64,000 nt of DNA, taken from assembly GCF_014652835.1 (NCBI RefSeq), contig NZ_BMZO01000010.1:151814-215813 (forward strand), in the 5' to 3' direction. Source of the stretch: Limoniibacter endophyticus (lineage in GTDB: Bacteria > Pseudomonadota > Alphaproteobacteria > Rhizobiales > Rhizobiaceae). Position 1 is the first letter of the stretch, and every line of letters begins with the position of its first letter. The translations under genes and the position numbers were made by a program. Below the pieces are notes generated by a model. It did no database searches. It was given only the letters and a program-made list of their open reading frames with translations, and was not told where the DNA came from. Below, one piece after another: positions 1 to 9,163 of this stretch.

Positions 1-3000
1 GAAGGCGAGCTGGATAAGCTCGGCTTCAAGGGGGATTTCCGCATGATGCATTCGGCCGGCGGCTTGGTTTCGTTGGAAACTGCACGCGCCTTCCCTATCC
101 GCCTGCTGGAATCCGGTCCTGCCGGTGGCGCACTGGCAACTGCCTGGTTCGGCAAGAATGCCGGCCATGATAACGTGATCGCCTTTGACATGGGCGGCAC
201 GACCGCCAAGGCATGCTTGATCGAAGACGGCAAGGCCGATATCGCCTCCTACCTCGAAGCCGGGCGCGTCCATCGCTTCAAGAACGGCTCCGGCCTGCCC
301 ATCAAGGCGCCTGTGGTCGACATGATCGAAATAGGAGCGGGTGGAGGATCTATCGCCTCCATCGACGATGTCGGTCTTATGCAGGTCGGTCCGCATTCAG
401 CCAGTTCCGAACCCGGTCCGGCCTGCTACGGTCGTGGCGGCAAAAAGCCTACCGTGACGGATGCCAGCGTGGCGCTGGGCTATTACGACCCGACCTTCTT
501 CCTTGGCGGTCGCATGAAACTTGACCTCGATGCTGCCGAGATCGCACTGAACACGATTGCAAAGCCTCTTGATATTTCCGCTGTCGAAGCCGCTTGGGGC
601 ATCCACCAGGTGGTTGGCGAGAGCATGGCGAATGCTGCTCGCATTCATCTGGTTGAAAAAGGCAAGGATCCACGCGGCTATTCGATGATTGGATTCGGCG
701 GTGCAGGTCCCGCTTTCGCAGCGAAAGTCGCGCGTATTCTGGGCGTCAGGGAAGTGATCGTGCCACCCGCCAGCGGTGCAGCCTCCGCCTTTGGGTTTCT
801 GACTGCGCCACTCTCCTATGACATTGTACGTTCGCACCCTATTGTCCTCGACGAGAAGCTCGACGCGGCCAAGATCAATGCGCTCCTTGAGGAGATCGCT
901 GAGGAGGGCCGCGTTCAGCTACGTAGCGCCGGCGTTTCGGACGCTGAAATCGGCATCGAGTATTCTGCCGACATGCGTTTGGTCGGCCAGTTGCACGAAA
1001 TCACGGTGCCGTTGCCCGGCGGAAGCCTCAATGCCGATGCGTATGACGCAATCCGCGCAGCATTCGAAGGCGTCTACAACGCCCGTTACGCGCGCGTTCC
1101 GACCGATGCCACGCTGGAAGTGCTCTCCTTCCGCGTTCGTGCCAGCGGCGCTACACCCCAGTTGACCGTGCGTCAGGCCGATATTGACGGCGGCATAGCC
1201 GATGCACGCAAGGGCACTCGCAAAACCTATTTTGGCAATGGCTGGGTCGATGCCGGAATCTATGATCGTTACGCCATGCGACCCGGTATCAGGGTAGAAG
1301 GCCCGGCGATCATCGAGGAGCGTGAATCCACCACGATCGTCCCACCCGGCGACACGGTGACGGTCGATGAGACCGGCAACCTGCGCATCGCCATTGCAGC
1401 GGTCGAAAAGGGGGCAACCATCGTCGACGAAACCATGTCGATGGAACAGGCGATGGCCCGCATTCAGGCCGATCCGATCGCTCTGGAAGTCATGTGGAGC
1501 CGTCTGGTGAATGTGGCGGAAGAGATGTGGTCTACCGTCTGCCGCACGGCTTTCTCCCTTATCATTTCCGAGAGTCAGGATTTCGGCTGCGCAATTCTTG
1601 ATACGGATGGGGAAACGCTGGCACACTCTGCCCGCGTCATGCCGGTCTTCAACCTGACCCTGCCAATGGCGGTTAAGGCAATCATCAAGCGTTATCCGGT
1701 AGAAACGATGAAGCCGGGTGATGTTTATATAACGAATGACCCTTGGCTCTGTGCCGGTCACCTGTTCGATCTGGCGATCGTCACACCCGTCTTCCATCGC
1801 GGCCGCGTCGTCGCGTTGATGGGCACTGTTGGTCATGTTGGTGATATCGGCGGATCGCGTGATGGCCTTTCAGTAAGCGAACTTTACGAGGAGGGCCTGC
1901 AAATCCCTGCCATGAAGCTCGTGATCGAAGGCAACGAGAATGAAGACCTCTTCCGCTTGATGGCCGACAATATTCGTGACAGCGATCAGGTTCTGGGTGA
2001 TGTTCGCTCCTTCATCTCCGCCAACGAAACCGGCTCGATCCGCATGCGCACATTCATGGAAGAATATGGCATGCACGACCTGAAGGCCTTCTCGAAGGTT
2101 GTTCAGAACCTGTCGGAAAAGGCCATGCGTGAAGCTGTGCGGGGCCTCAAGGACGGCGTTTATCACTCGGAGATTTCCAACAATCCGATGGGTGAGCGCA
2201 TGACCTTTCCGCTCCAGATCACGGTCAAGGACGATGAGATTGAACTCGATTTCGAGGGTGCACCGCCTCAAACGGTCAAAGGTGGCATCAATTGCACGCT
2301 CTCCTACACGACCGCGCATGCAACCTACCCGATCAAATGCATGCTAACGCCTGGCGTCCGTGGCAATGCTGGTTGCTATCGCCCGTTCACGGTCAAAGCG
2401 CCAAAAGGGTCGATCCTCAATTGCGAGAAGCCGGCAGCCGTATCGTTGCGTACTCGCACGGGCTGGTATCTTGCTCCGAACGTCTTCCGCGCACTCTCGG
2501 AAGCTGCTCCCGATGTTGCGCAGTCCTTCTCAGGCCTGCCAAGCCTGATGAGTTTCTACGGCAAGAACGACAAGGGATCGCTGTTCTACGAACTGCTGCT
2601 GCTCGGCGGCGGGCAGGGCGCTTCCGCAACCCAGGACGGCAAGTCTTCGCTTCTGTGGCCCACTTCGGCCGCAACCTCATCGCTCGAGATGCTGGAAAGC
2701 CGCTCGCCTATCGTCGTCTGGGAAAAGTCGCTCGTCACCGATAGCGGCGGTGCTGGCCAGAATCGCGGCGGCCTGGGCGTCCGCGTTCGCATCTCGCGTC
2801 GCTTCGATGAAGGCAACCCTATCAAGGCAATCATATCGCCGGAAGGCGTCGATCTGCCGGTCGAAGGTCTTTTCGGCGGGTTGGCCGGGAAGACCGCGGC
2901 AGGAACAATCCTGAGCCGCAGGGATAGGACGGTCGCAGAAGACTGCGGTACTGGCCGCATCATTGATCTGAGGGACGCCGACGCGACGGTAGAGCTCTTC

Positions 3001-3147
3001 CTGTCAGGCGGTTCGGGCTTCGGCGATCCGGCCAAGCGCGACCTTGCAAAACTCGATGAGGACGTCAAGCAGGGTTATGTCAGCGAGAAGGCGGCAGAAG
3101 AGATTTACGGGCGTTCAGGGCGTGCGGCAGAGCGCAAGACAGCTTGA
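1..3147 (+). CDS. Fused HyuA-HyuB hydantoinase/5-oxoprolinase-family protein (5' partial)
   Basis: The frame is open from base 1, so the true start lies upstream; the first window residues already read as the middle of HyuA, and roughly 230 residues are probably missing. The HyuA half runs to about nt 1430 and carries the SGPAGG and FDMGGTTAKACL motifs of the sugar-kinase-like ATPase fold (nt 120-230). The HyuB half starts near nt 1440 and has the NDPW...GHLFD signature (nt 1735-1770). Family members use ATP to open cyclic amides such as hydantoins or 5-oxoproline, or carboxylate ketones; the substrate cannot be read from sequence. The two halves are usually separate genes in bacteria, so the fusion is notable, as in eukaryotic 5-oxoprolinases. 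The peptide-type ABC importer genes downstream suggest uptake of the substrate or a related compound. Confidence 0.9.
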   Translation, partial: EGELDKLGFKGDFRMMHSAGGLVSLETARAFPIRLLESGPAGGALATAWFGKNAGHDNVIAFDMGGTTAKACLIEDGKADIASYLEAGRVHRFKNGSGLPIKAPVVDMIEIGAGGGSIASIDDVGLMQVGPHSASSEPGPACYGRGGKKPTVTDASVALGYYDPTFFLGGRMKLDLDAAEIALNTIAKPLDISAVEAAWGIHQVVGESMANAARIHLVEKGKDPRGYSMIGFGGAGPAFAAKVARILGVREVIVPPASGAASAFGFLTAPLSYDIVRSHPIVLDEKLDAAKINALLEEIAEEGRVQLRSAGVSDAEIGIEYSADMRLVGQLHEITVPLPGGSLNADAYDAIRAAFEGVYNARYARVPTDATLEVLSFRVRASGATPQLTVRQADIDGGIADARKGTRKTYFGNGWVDAGIYDRYAMRPGIRVEGPAIIEERESTTIVPPGDTVTVDETGNLRIAIAAVEKGATIVDETMSMEQAMARIQADPIALEVMWSRLVNVAEEMWSTVCRTAFSLIISESQDFGCAILDTDGETLAHSARVMPVFNLTLPMAVKAIIKRYPVETMKPGDVYITNDPWLCAGHLFDLAIVTPVFHRGRVVALMGTVGHVGDIGGSRDGLSVSELYEEGLQIPAMKLVIEGNENEDLFRLMADNIRDSDQVLGDVRSFISANETGSIRMRTFMEEYGMHDLKAFSKVVQNLSEKAMREAVRGLKDGVYHSEISNNPMGERMTFPLQITVKDDEIELDFEGAPPQTVKGGINCTLSYTTAHATYPIKCMLTPGVRGNAGCYRPFTVKAPKGSILNCEKPAAVSLRTRTGWYLAPNVFRALSEAAPDVAQSFSGLPSLMSFYGKNDKGSLFYELLLLGGGQGASATQDGKSSLLWPTSAATSSLEMLESRSPIVVWEKSLVTDSGGAGQNRGGLGVRVRISRRFDEGNPIKAIISPEGVDLPVEGLFGGLAGKTAAGTILSRRDRTVAEDCGTGRIIDLRDADATVELFLSGGSGFGDPAKRDLAKLDEDVKQGYVSEKAAEEIYGRSGRAAERKTA

Positions 3148-3217
3148 AACAGACGAGATATTGCGCCGCCTCTGAGGGGAGGCGGATGGCATAATGGACA
3201 ATAAGGAGACCATACGC

Positions 3218-4774
3218 ATGACCATCAGCAGAAGGCTCTTCATGGGAGCGACCGTGTCGGCTGCCGCACTGGCTGCGATGCCCTTCGAAGCATTCGCACA
3301 AGGGCGCAAGATCCTGATCATGGCCAGCAGCGTCGACATTCCGAATTTCGACCCGCACGTCGCCACCGGCTATGCGCCGGCAATGCTCTTCCGCAACACC
3401 TACGATGCGCTGGTCCGCGTTGTTGGCACTCCGCCGGAGATCAAACCAGGTCTTGCGACCGAATGGAGCGTTTCGGAGGACCAGAAGCGTTACGAATTCA
3501 AATTGAATCCCAGCGCCAAGTTCCAGGATGGAACGCCCGTCACTGCGGAGGCGGTCGTCTATTCCTTCAAGCGTATTCTCAAGCTTGAGCGCGGCCCGTC
3601 ATGGATGATCAATGGTATCGTCAGCGAGAACGGCATCAAGGCGATCGATGCACAAACGGTCGCTTTCGAGCTGGATGCTCCCTTTGCGCCCTTCTTGCAG
3701 GTGCTGCCGTGGATGTTCATCGTCAATCCCGCTGTCGTTGAGGCCAATATTGGTTCAGACGAGGGCCAGGTCTACCTGATGACCAACACTGCTGGCTCCG
3801 GCCCGTTCAAGATGGGCCGTGTGCTGCCAGGCAACATGTATGAATTCATCCGTGTGGAGGATGACTGGCATGAGGGTGGAGGCAATCTTCAGGGCGCTAT
3901 CTGGAAGATCGTGCGTGAAGCCTCTACCGAACGCATGATGATCCAGCGCGGCGAAGCTCATATCGCGCTTGAGCTCTACGCTGAGGATATGACTGCGCTC
4001 GAGGGCCGACCGGGTGTCGTCAATGTGATCGAACCGGAATATCGCACTTTCTCGATCAAGATGAACACGGCCAAGGGGCCACTTGCAGACAAGAACCTGC
4101 GCAAAGCCATCTCCTATGCCTATAATTATCAGGCGATGCTGGACGCTTCGGGTCCTGCAGAATTGATGGTTGGTCCGCTGCCTACGGGTATTTTCGGACA
4201 CGATCCGGAACTGGCAGTCTATCGCCAGGATATGGAGAAGGCCAAGGAATTCCTTGCTAAATCCGAGTACAAGGACGGCGGGTTCACGCTCAGCGTCATT
4301 CATGCCACCGGCTATGAAAATCAGCGCCGCTGGAGCCTGATTCTGCTCGAGGCCCTGAAGGCGCTAAACATCGAACTGGACATCCGTCCCGCAACATGGC
4401 CGGACACCGTGGCTGCCGCACAATCGCCCGACACGATGCCCGATTTTATGTGCCTTTTCCAGACGGCGAACTATGCGGATCCGGATAACATCGCCTATGC
4501 GGCCTACCATTCCTCGCGCAATGGCCAGTGGCAGAACCCGGTATACAATAATCCGGAGGTCGATAAACTCATTGAAGCTGCCCGCGTCGAAACAGATGAA
4601 ACAAAGCGCGCACAGCTTTATCAACAATTCCAGGAGCTTATTGTCGAGGACGCACCGGATATCTTCGGCGTGCTCGAAAAGCGCAAGCTCGGCATGCGCG
4701 ACAGTGTCAAGAACTTCGTGTTCACGCCCGTCGCCGCTAATGCCATTGAGCTCCTTCCGCTGTCGCTCGACTAA
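3218..4774 (+). CDS. Peptide/nickel-type ABC transporter substrate-binding protein
   Basis: A 518-residue SBP_bac_5 (DppA/OppA) family periplasmic binding protein that would deliver a ligand to the permeases encoded next. The start chosen is the ATG at 3218, because an AAGGAG box sits 9 bases upstream (3203-3208) and because it places a twin-arginine-like signal at the very N-terminus: SRRLFMG at residues 3-9, a hydrophobic Ala-rich stretch, then a likely AFA-Q cleavage site. The earlier ATG at 3194 would lengthen the signal's basic region. The mature part has family features such as VYSFKRI and the closing SVKNFVFTP segment. It follows the HyuAB gene by about 70 bases and heads the transporter operon. 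The ligand is unknown; a short peptide, hydantoin-like or opine-like compound fits the context. Confidence 0.93.
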   Translation: MTISRRLFMGATVSAAALAAMPFEAFAQGRKILIMASSVDIPNFDPHVATGYAPAMLFRNTYDALVRVVGTPPEIKPGLATEWSVSEDQKRYEFKLNPSAKFQDGTPVTAEAVVYSFKRILKLERGPSWMINGIVSENGIKAIDAQTVAFELDAPFAPFLQVLPWMFIVNPAVVEANIGSDEGQVYLMTNTAGSGPFKMGRVLPGNMYEFIRVEDDWHEGGGNLQGAIWKIVREASTERMMIQRGEAHIALELYAEDMTALEGRPGVVNVIEPEYRTFSIKMNTAKGPLADKNLRKAISYAYNYQAMLDASGPAELMVGPLPTGIFGHDPELAVYRQDMEKAKEFLAKSEYKDGGFTLSVIHATGYENQRRWSLILLEALKALNIELDIRPATWPDTVAAAQSPDTMPDFMCLFQTANYADPDNIAYAAYHSSRNGQWQNPVYNNPEVDKLIEAARVETDETKRAQLYQQFQELIVEDAPDIFGVLEKRKLGMRDSVKNFVFTPVAANAIELLPLSLD

Positions 4775-4788
4775 GCCTGATGCCCAAA

Positions 4789-4812
4789 GGGGCGCGCGTG
4801 AATGCGCGTCCC
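4789..4812 (+). promoter_or_regulatory. Intercistronic hairpin after the binding-protein gene
   Basis: GGGGCGCGC (4789-4797) can pair with GCGCGTCCC (4804-4812) across a six-base loop, with one G-U pair. There is no T-run. Such hairpins between a binding-protein gene and its permease genes often protect the 3' end of the first message and keep the binding protein more abundant than the permeases. That role is inferred from position. Confidence 0.55.
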
Positions 4813-4834
4813 GATCTGATGACCGGAGCCGTCA

Positions 4835-5842
4835 ATGCTACTTTACGCCGTCAGACGCCTTATCTTCCTGATTCCGATGCTGATCGGCCTGACGATCATC
4901 GTATTTGCGATCGCACGTCTTTTGCCAGGCGATCCGGTAGCACTTGCCGCCGGGCCGAACGCAACGCCTGCTGTCATCGAAAGCGTACGCAAGGAGTTTG
5001 GCCTCGATAAGCCAATCCCGATGCAATACTGGGACTATGTTACTGGTCTTGTGCAGGGTGACTGGGGCGTCTCCATCTTCACGCGCCGTCCGGTGTTTGA
5101 AGATATAATGACCTTTCTGCCAGCAACGCTGGAGCTGGTGGCAGCTGCCATGCTGCTCGCGATCGTCATTGGCATTCCACTTGGCCTTGCGGCTGCCGTC
5201 TATCGCAATGGCTTCATTGATTATCTGACGCGAACCGTGGCGCTGGGCGGGATCGCTATGCCACGCTTCTTTCTCGGTCTCCTGCTGCAGCTTATGTTCG
5301 TGGCCTGGCTCGACCTTCTGCCACTGTCAGGGCGCTATCCGCTGATCGAGATCGCGCCAGAGCACATAACCGGTTTTTATACGATCGATTCCATTTTGGC
5401 AGGTGATTGGTATGCGCTATCACTCAGCCTGCAATATCTGGCGCTACCGGCCTTCGCCATGTGTCTGTCGCCGCTCGCGACCATCATGCGTATGATGCGT
5501 GCCTCTACGATCGAAGTCATGCAGCAGGATTTTGTCCTGACCGAACGTGCCCTTGGCATTTCGCAGCACCGTATTCTGTTCAAGTACGTCCTGAAGAATG
5601 CGATGACCTCAACCTTGACCGTCATCGGCCTCTATGTCTCTTGGCTGCTTGGCGGCACCGTTCTTGTCGAAACCGTGTTCGATTGGCCGGGGCTTGGCCT
5701 TTATGCCACCCAGGCAATTCTCAGCCAGGATTTCATGCCTGTCATTGGCGTCACTCTGGTAATTGCCGTCATCTATCTCCTCACCATGCTGATCGTCGAT
5801 CTGCTCTACGGCGTCTTCAATCCAAGGGTTCGCTACGCATGA
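4835..5842 (+). CDS. ABC transporter permease, DppB type
   Basis: A 335-residue inner-membrane permease of the BPD_transp_1 family, first of two. It starts with the usual DppB topology: N-terminal membrane segment (LIFLIPMLIGLTIIVF), then the periplasmic PGDP motif, then five more membrane segments. The EAA loop that contacts the ATPases is visible as ERALGISQHRILFKYVLKN in the second half. A CCGGAG box lies 6 bases before the ATG. Its stop overlaps the start of the next permease by four bases (ATGA), so the two are probably translated together. It should form the channel with the next gene product. Confidence 0.95.
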   Translation: MLLYAVRRLIFLIPMLIGLTIIVFAIARLLPGDPVALAAGPNATPAVIESVRKEFGLDKPIPMQYWDYVTGLVQGDWGVSIFTRRPVFEDIMTFLPATLELVAAAMLLAIVIGIPLGLAAAVYRNGFIDYLTRTVALGGIAMPRFFLGLLLQLMFVAWLDLLPLSGRYPLIEIAPEHITGFYTIDSILAGDWYALSLSLQYLALPAFAMCLSPLATIMRMMRASTIEVMQQDFVLTERALGISQHRILFKYVLKNAMTSTLTVIGLYVSWLLGGTVLVETVFDWPGLGLYATQAILSQDFMPVIGVTLVIAVIYLLTMLIVDLLYGVFNPRVRYA

Positions 5843-6735
5843 CCACGACTTCGACCGCTCTCCCCCGGCGCGACCAGTCGGCAAGACTGGAAAACTGGTC
5901 GCGCGCCTTCTATCGTTTCCGCCAGAGCTGGCTTTCCGTTGTCGGGCTGGTGCTCGTCATCGCTCTCATCGTGCTGGCGCTGCTTGCTCCCGTCATCGTG
6001 CCCCATCCCGAGCACGTCGCAGGTGGCACCAATACGGCAGAGCGTTTCCTCGCGCCCGGCTCCGATTATTGGTTCGGCACCAACGCTTTGGGCCAGGACA
6101 TGTTTTCGCTGACGCTGGTCGGCGCCCAGGTCTCGCTTTTCTCGGGTCTTGCCGTCGTGGTCATCGCCATTGTCGTAGGCGGTATTATCGGCGCGATAGC
6201 CGGCTATTTCGGCGGCTGGATCGACGAAATCCTGATGCGGATCACCGATCTGCTGCTGACCATTCCAAGTCTTATTCTCGCCATGGCCGTTGCGGCTGCC
6301 CTTGGCACAGGTGTCGGCAACATGATTATCGCCATTGCTATCACCTGGTGGCCCGCTTATGCGCGTCTGGTTCGTGGCGAGGTGCTGGGCAAGAAAGAAG
6401 AGCAATTCATCACGGCTGCAAAGGCGTTGGGCGCAGGTTGGCCGCGCATTCTCGGTCGCCACATCCTGCCCAATATTGTCTCCCCCATCATTGTCAAGGC
6501 GTCGCTCGACATGGGTTTTGCCATTCTCACAGTTGCCTCGCTGGGCTTCGTCGGAATCGGCGTGAAAGCCCCGACGCCAGAGTGGGGCACGTTGCTTTCC
6601 ATAGCTCGCGCCGACATGCCGGATTATTGGTGGACGGCAGTATTCCCTGGCATGGCCATCTTCATCGCCGTTCTGGCCTTCAACCTTCTGGGTGATGGTT
6701 TGCGGGACGTGATGGACCCGCAGGCCAGGCGCTGA
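5839..6735 (+). CDS. ABC transporter permease, DppC type
   Basis: A 298-residue DppC/OppC-type permease, partner of the preceding DppB-like protein. The start at 5839 overlaps the upstream stop (ATGA). The order is: cytoplasmic N-terminus with the OppC_N pattern (RFRQSWLSVVGLVLV), a periplasmic segment containing FGTNALGQDMFS, then the BPD_transp_1 core. The EAA loop reads AAKALGAGWPRILGRHILPN and is followed by the typical SLGFVGIG...PEWG ending. The length matches the family. Position in the operon and pairing with DppB leave little doubt about the role; only the ligand is unknown. Confidence 0.95.
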   Translation: MTTTSTALPRRDQSARLENWSRAFYRFRQSWLSVVGLVLVIALIVLALLAPVIVPHPEHVAGGTNTAERFLAPGSDYWFGTNALGQDMFSLTLVGAQVSLFSGLAVVVIAIVVGGIIGAIAGYFGGWIDEILMRITDLLLTIPSLILAMAVAAALGTGVGNMIIAIAITWWPAYARLVRGEVLGKKEEQFITAAKALGAGWPRILGRHILPNIVSPIIVKASLDMGFAILTVASLGFVGIGVKAPTPEWGTLLSIARADMPDYWWTAVFPGMAIFIAVLAFNLLGDGLRDVMDPQARR

Positions 6736-6746
6736 GGAGAGATGTC

Positions 6747-7634
6747 ATGACGCTTCTGAAAATTGAAAATCTCAATCTCTCCATGCGCAGTTTCGAAGGC
6801 GAGACGCAGATTCTGCACGGCATCGATCTTAAGATCGAGCGCGGCGAAATTTGGGGCATGGTCGGTGAAACGGGCAGCGGCAAATCGCTGACCGGGCTTT
6901 CCATTTCGCGCCTTATCCCTTCGGCTACCGGACGCTATCTCGCTGGCTCGATTGCGTTTGAAGGCCGCGATATGCTGAAAGCCTCCGAAAGGGAGATGCG
7001 TCCTTTGCGTGGGCGCAAGATCGGCATGATCTTCCAGGATCCGACGACCAATCTCAATCCGGTGTTTCGCATCGGCACCCAACTTGTCGATGTCGCACTG
7101 CATGCAGGGGCAGGGGACCCTTCCGTTCTGGGCTTGGAGCCTGGAGCTTCTCGCGCCCAACGCAAGAAGGCCGCGCTCAAGGTCGCGATCGACATGCTGG
7201 ACAAGGTTGGCATTCCAGACCCGGAAAAGCGAATCCACGATTACCCGCATCAGTTTTCCGGCGGTATGCGCCAGCGCGTATTGATAGCGATGGCAATGAT
7301 AGGCAAGCCCGATCTGCTGATTGCCGACGAGCCAACCACCGCCTTGGACGTTTCGGTGCAGGCACAGATACTGAAGCTCATCCACGATCTGGTCGAGGAG
7401 CGCAACATCGGCGTTTTGTTGATTACGCATAATCTGGGCGTCGTCGCGCAGATTTGTACGCATGTGGCGGTCATGTACCGCGGCCGCATTCTGGAAACCG
7501 GCCCCGTCATGCAGGTGCTCAAGAAACCTTCGCACGTCTATACGCAGGCGCTGCTCGACTCCATTCCGACGGCCCAGACCAAGCGCGGCGAGTTGCGCGG
7601 TCTCGGCGGCATCATGCCGGAGCTGCAATCATGA
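6747..7634 (+). CDS. Peptide-type ABC transporter ATPase, DppD type
   Basis: A 295-residue ATP-binding subunit. Visible motifs are Walker A (GETGSGKS), Q-loop (IFQDPTTNLNP), signature (FSGGMRQRV), Walker B (LLIADEPTTALD) and the H-loop (LITHNLG). It ends shortly after the GIMPEL segment and lacks the C-terminal cysteine-bearing extension (CxFxxRC pattern) found on most DppD/OppD proteins of about 325 residues. A GAGGAGAG box precedes the ATG. The 3' end overlaps the second ATPase gene by four bases. The two ATPases probably form a heterodimer that drives the importer. Confidence 0.95.
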   Translation: MTLLKIENLNLSMRSFEGETQILHGIDLKIERGEIWGMVGETGSGKSLTGLSISRLIPSATGRYLAGSIAFEGRDMLKASEREMRPLRGRKIGMIFQDPTTNLNPVFRIGTQLVDVALHAGAGDPSVLGLEPGASRAQRKKAALKVAIDMLDKVGIPDPEKRIHDYPHQFSGGMRQRVLIAMAMIGKPDLLIADEPTTALDVSVQAQILKLIHDLVEERNIGVLLITHNLGVVAQICTHVAVMYRGRILETGPVMQVLKKPSHVYTQALLDSIPTAQTKRGELRGLGGIMPELQS

Positions 7635-8458
7635 TTTTGGACATTCGCCACGTCACCAAGATTTTCCCCGGTCAGCGCAAGGGCATCTTCGGCCGCACGG
7701 AGGACTTCAAGGCGCTCGACAATGTCAACCTGTCGATCGCCAAGGGCAAGAGCTACGGTCTTGTTGGTGAATCCGGTTCTGGCAAGACGACGCTGACGCG
7801 CTGTATCCTGCGTCTGGAGGACCTGACCAGCGGTCATATTCAGTATGACGGGCAGGATATTCATAAGCTTTCGGCAACGGACATGCGCCATCTGCGCTCG
7901 AAGCTGCAGATCGTCTTCCAGGATCCCTATGCGTCACTTGATCCGCGCATGACAATCCATGACATCGTCGCCGAGCCGCTCGTCATCCACAAGGACATCG
8001 TGCCTATGACGCCGCGACAGCGCACCGAGCGCGTGCTTGAACTACTGCTGCAGGTCGGCCTTCACCAACAACATCTGTTCCGCTATCCGCACGAATTTTC
8101 CGGAGGCCAGCGCCAACGCATCGGCATTGCACGCGCGCTTGCGGTAAATCCCGAGTTCCTAATTCTCGATGAGCCGACGTCGGCACTCGACGTATCGGTG
8201 CAGGCGGATGTGCTCAATCTCCTGCATCGTCTGCAACAGGAACTTGGTTTGACCTATTTCTTCATCAGCCACGATCTCGGCGTCATTCGCTATATTTGTG
8301 ACGATGTTGCGGTCATCTACCGTGGTAAACTCGTCGAGGCAGAGCAGGTCGATCAGATTTTCGACAACCCTTCTAGCGACTATACGCGCATGCTTCTTGA
8401 TGCCATGCCCAATCCAGATCCGGAATCGTCACCGTTCCGACGCGCCTCATCCCTCTGA
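7631..8458 (+). CDS. Peptide-type ABC transporter ATPase, DppF type
   Basis: A 275-residue second ATPase of the importer. The ATG at 7631 overlaps the preceding stop (ATGA), so translational coupling is likely. Walker A (GESGSGKTT), Q-loop (VFQDPYASLDP), signature (FSGGQRQRIG), Walker B (FLILDEPTSALD) and the H-loop (FISHDLG) are all intact. Like its partner it is short, ending at about residue 275 without the usual C-terminal cysteine motif of oligopeptide ATPases. It closes the operon; no convincing intrinsic terminator is visible after the stop. Confidence 0.95.
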   Translation: MILDIRHVTKIFPGQRKGIFGRTEDFKALDNVNLSIAKGKSYGLVGESGSGKTTLTRCILRLEDLTSGHIQYDGQDIHKLSATDMRHLRSKLQIVFQDPYASLDPRMTIHDIVAEPLVIHKDIVPMTPRQRTERVLELLLQVGLHQQHLFRYPHEFSGGQRQRIGIARALAVNPEFLILDEPTSALDVSVQADVLNLLHRLQQELGLTYFFISHDLGVIRYICDDVAVIYRGKLVEAEQVDQIFDNPSSDYTRMLLDAMPNPDPESSPFRRASSL

Positions 8459-8779
8459 AAGCTGCCTGTGACGTGCATTGATACGCCCGTCATAGGCTTT
8501 GTGACGCTCCCCTCACTTGCACAGTGACTCAGTGAGCCAATCCCGCGCCTGATTCATTGGCCGCTATTGTCATTCGGCCGGCGGCCACCTTCGATAAATC
8601 TCGATCCGCTGCAGATCGCGCTCACTCATCGCAATCAATCCCATCTGCAATCTCCCAGGCATGGTTCAGACCGGGAAGTGTGACATTCCAATCTTGCAGA
8701 AACAAGAAATTGTGACTTTGCGGCTACACAAATAGGAACTCATAATGTGCATTATGGAACAATCAACGTCGTTTGAAGA
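8459..8779. other. Gene-free stretch with insertion-sequence debris
   Basis: No intact gene is visible in these 320 bases. The central part is the decayed minus-strand transposase start listed separately. Its likely outer end is near 8735, where the minus strand reads TTTGTGTAGCCGCAAAGTCA, resembling an IS terminal region. At 8741-8756 lies a near-palindrome, CATAATGTGCATTATG, of unknown role. Bases 8459-8529 show nothing recognisable. Confidence 0.5.
8530..8644 (-). pseudogene. Decayed ISNCY-like transposase N-terminus
   Basis: On the minus strand, from the ATG at 8644, the frame reads MGLIAMSERDLQRIEI, which matches my memory of the start of ISNCY-family transposases (MxLxxMSERDLxRIEV...). 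The frame then runs into nonsense. Allowing one missing base near 8597 restores LSKVAAGRMTIAA, the expected continuation. After about 8530 the similarity stops. It is therefore a frameshifted, truncated remnant, about 40 codons long. Family assignment rests on this short N-terminal pattern only. Confidence 0.55.
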
Positions 8780-9024
8780 ATGCCGGAGGTCAATGAACCG
8801 GAAGCGGCTCGTGCCCTTGGTCGCAATGGCGGGCGCCCTTTAAAATGACGCCGGCAAAACTGCGCCCCGCCCGCGCTGCCATGGGCCAGCCGGAGACGAA
8901 GGTCGCCGGTCTTTGCGCTGAGCTCGGCGTCACCAGGCAGACGCTGTATCGATTTATCGGCCCTAATGGCGAATTGCGAGCCGATGGGGAGAAATTGCTC
9001 GCCCGGCACAAGCGCGGAATCTGA
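8780..9024 (+). pseudogene. Decayed serine resolvase/invertase C-terminus
   Basis: The last 59 codons (8845-9024) read as the C-terminal DNA-binding end of a Tn3-type resolvase or DNA invertase: MTPAKLRPARAAMGQPETK, then the helix-turn-helix LCAELGVTRQTLYRF and the tail GELRADGEKLLARH. Upstream, 8780-8841 in another frame gives EAARALGRNGGRPLK, the segment that normally precedes it (family: GRxGGRPFKMT). One missing base near 8842 separates the two. The whole catalytic domain is gone, so this is a dead fragment of a mobile element or its resolution system. Confidence 0.7.
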
Positions 9025-9163
9025 GTCATGTGGGGCAGAGAGCTTCGCGCCTCCTCCGGCCGCTCTCGAGCCCCAGATTACTGGAGCGTAGAATCCGCGT
9101 TTCCCGTGTCGCTGGAGGAAAGGCCCAAGCAGATAGAGCTCGGGGCCGGGATTTGATCTGCCG

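Noticed and set aside
6624..7628. Long open frame of about 334 codons antisense to the first ABC ATPase gene
   Set aside because: The sense frame has all ATPase motifs; the antisense frame is a GC-driven shadow.
8741..8756. Near-palindrome CATAATGTGCATTATG as a regulator site
   Set aside because: It lies within mobile-element debris with no intact gene nearby to control.
9028..9150. Plus-strand frame directly after the resolvase remnant (begins MWGRELRASS)
   Set aside because: About 41 codons with no recognisable family or ribosome box; could be more mobile-element debris, but nothing supports a call.
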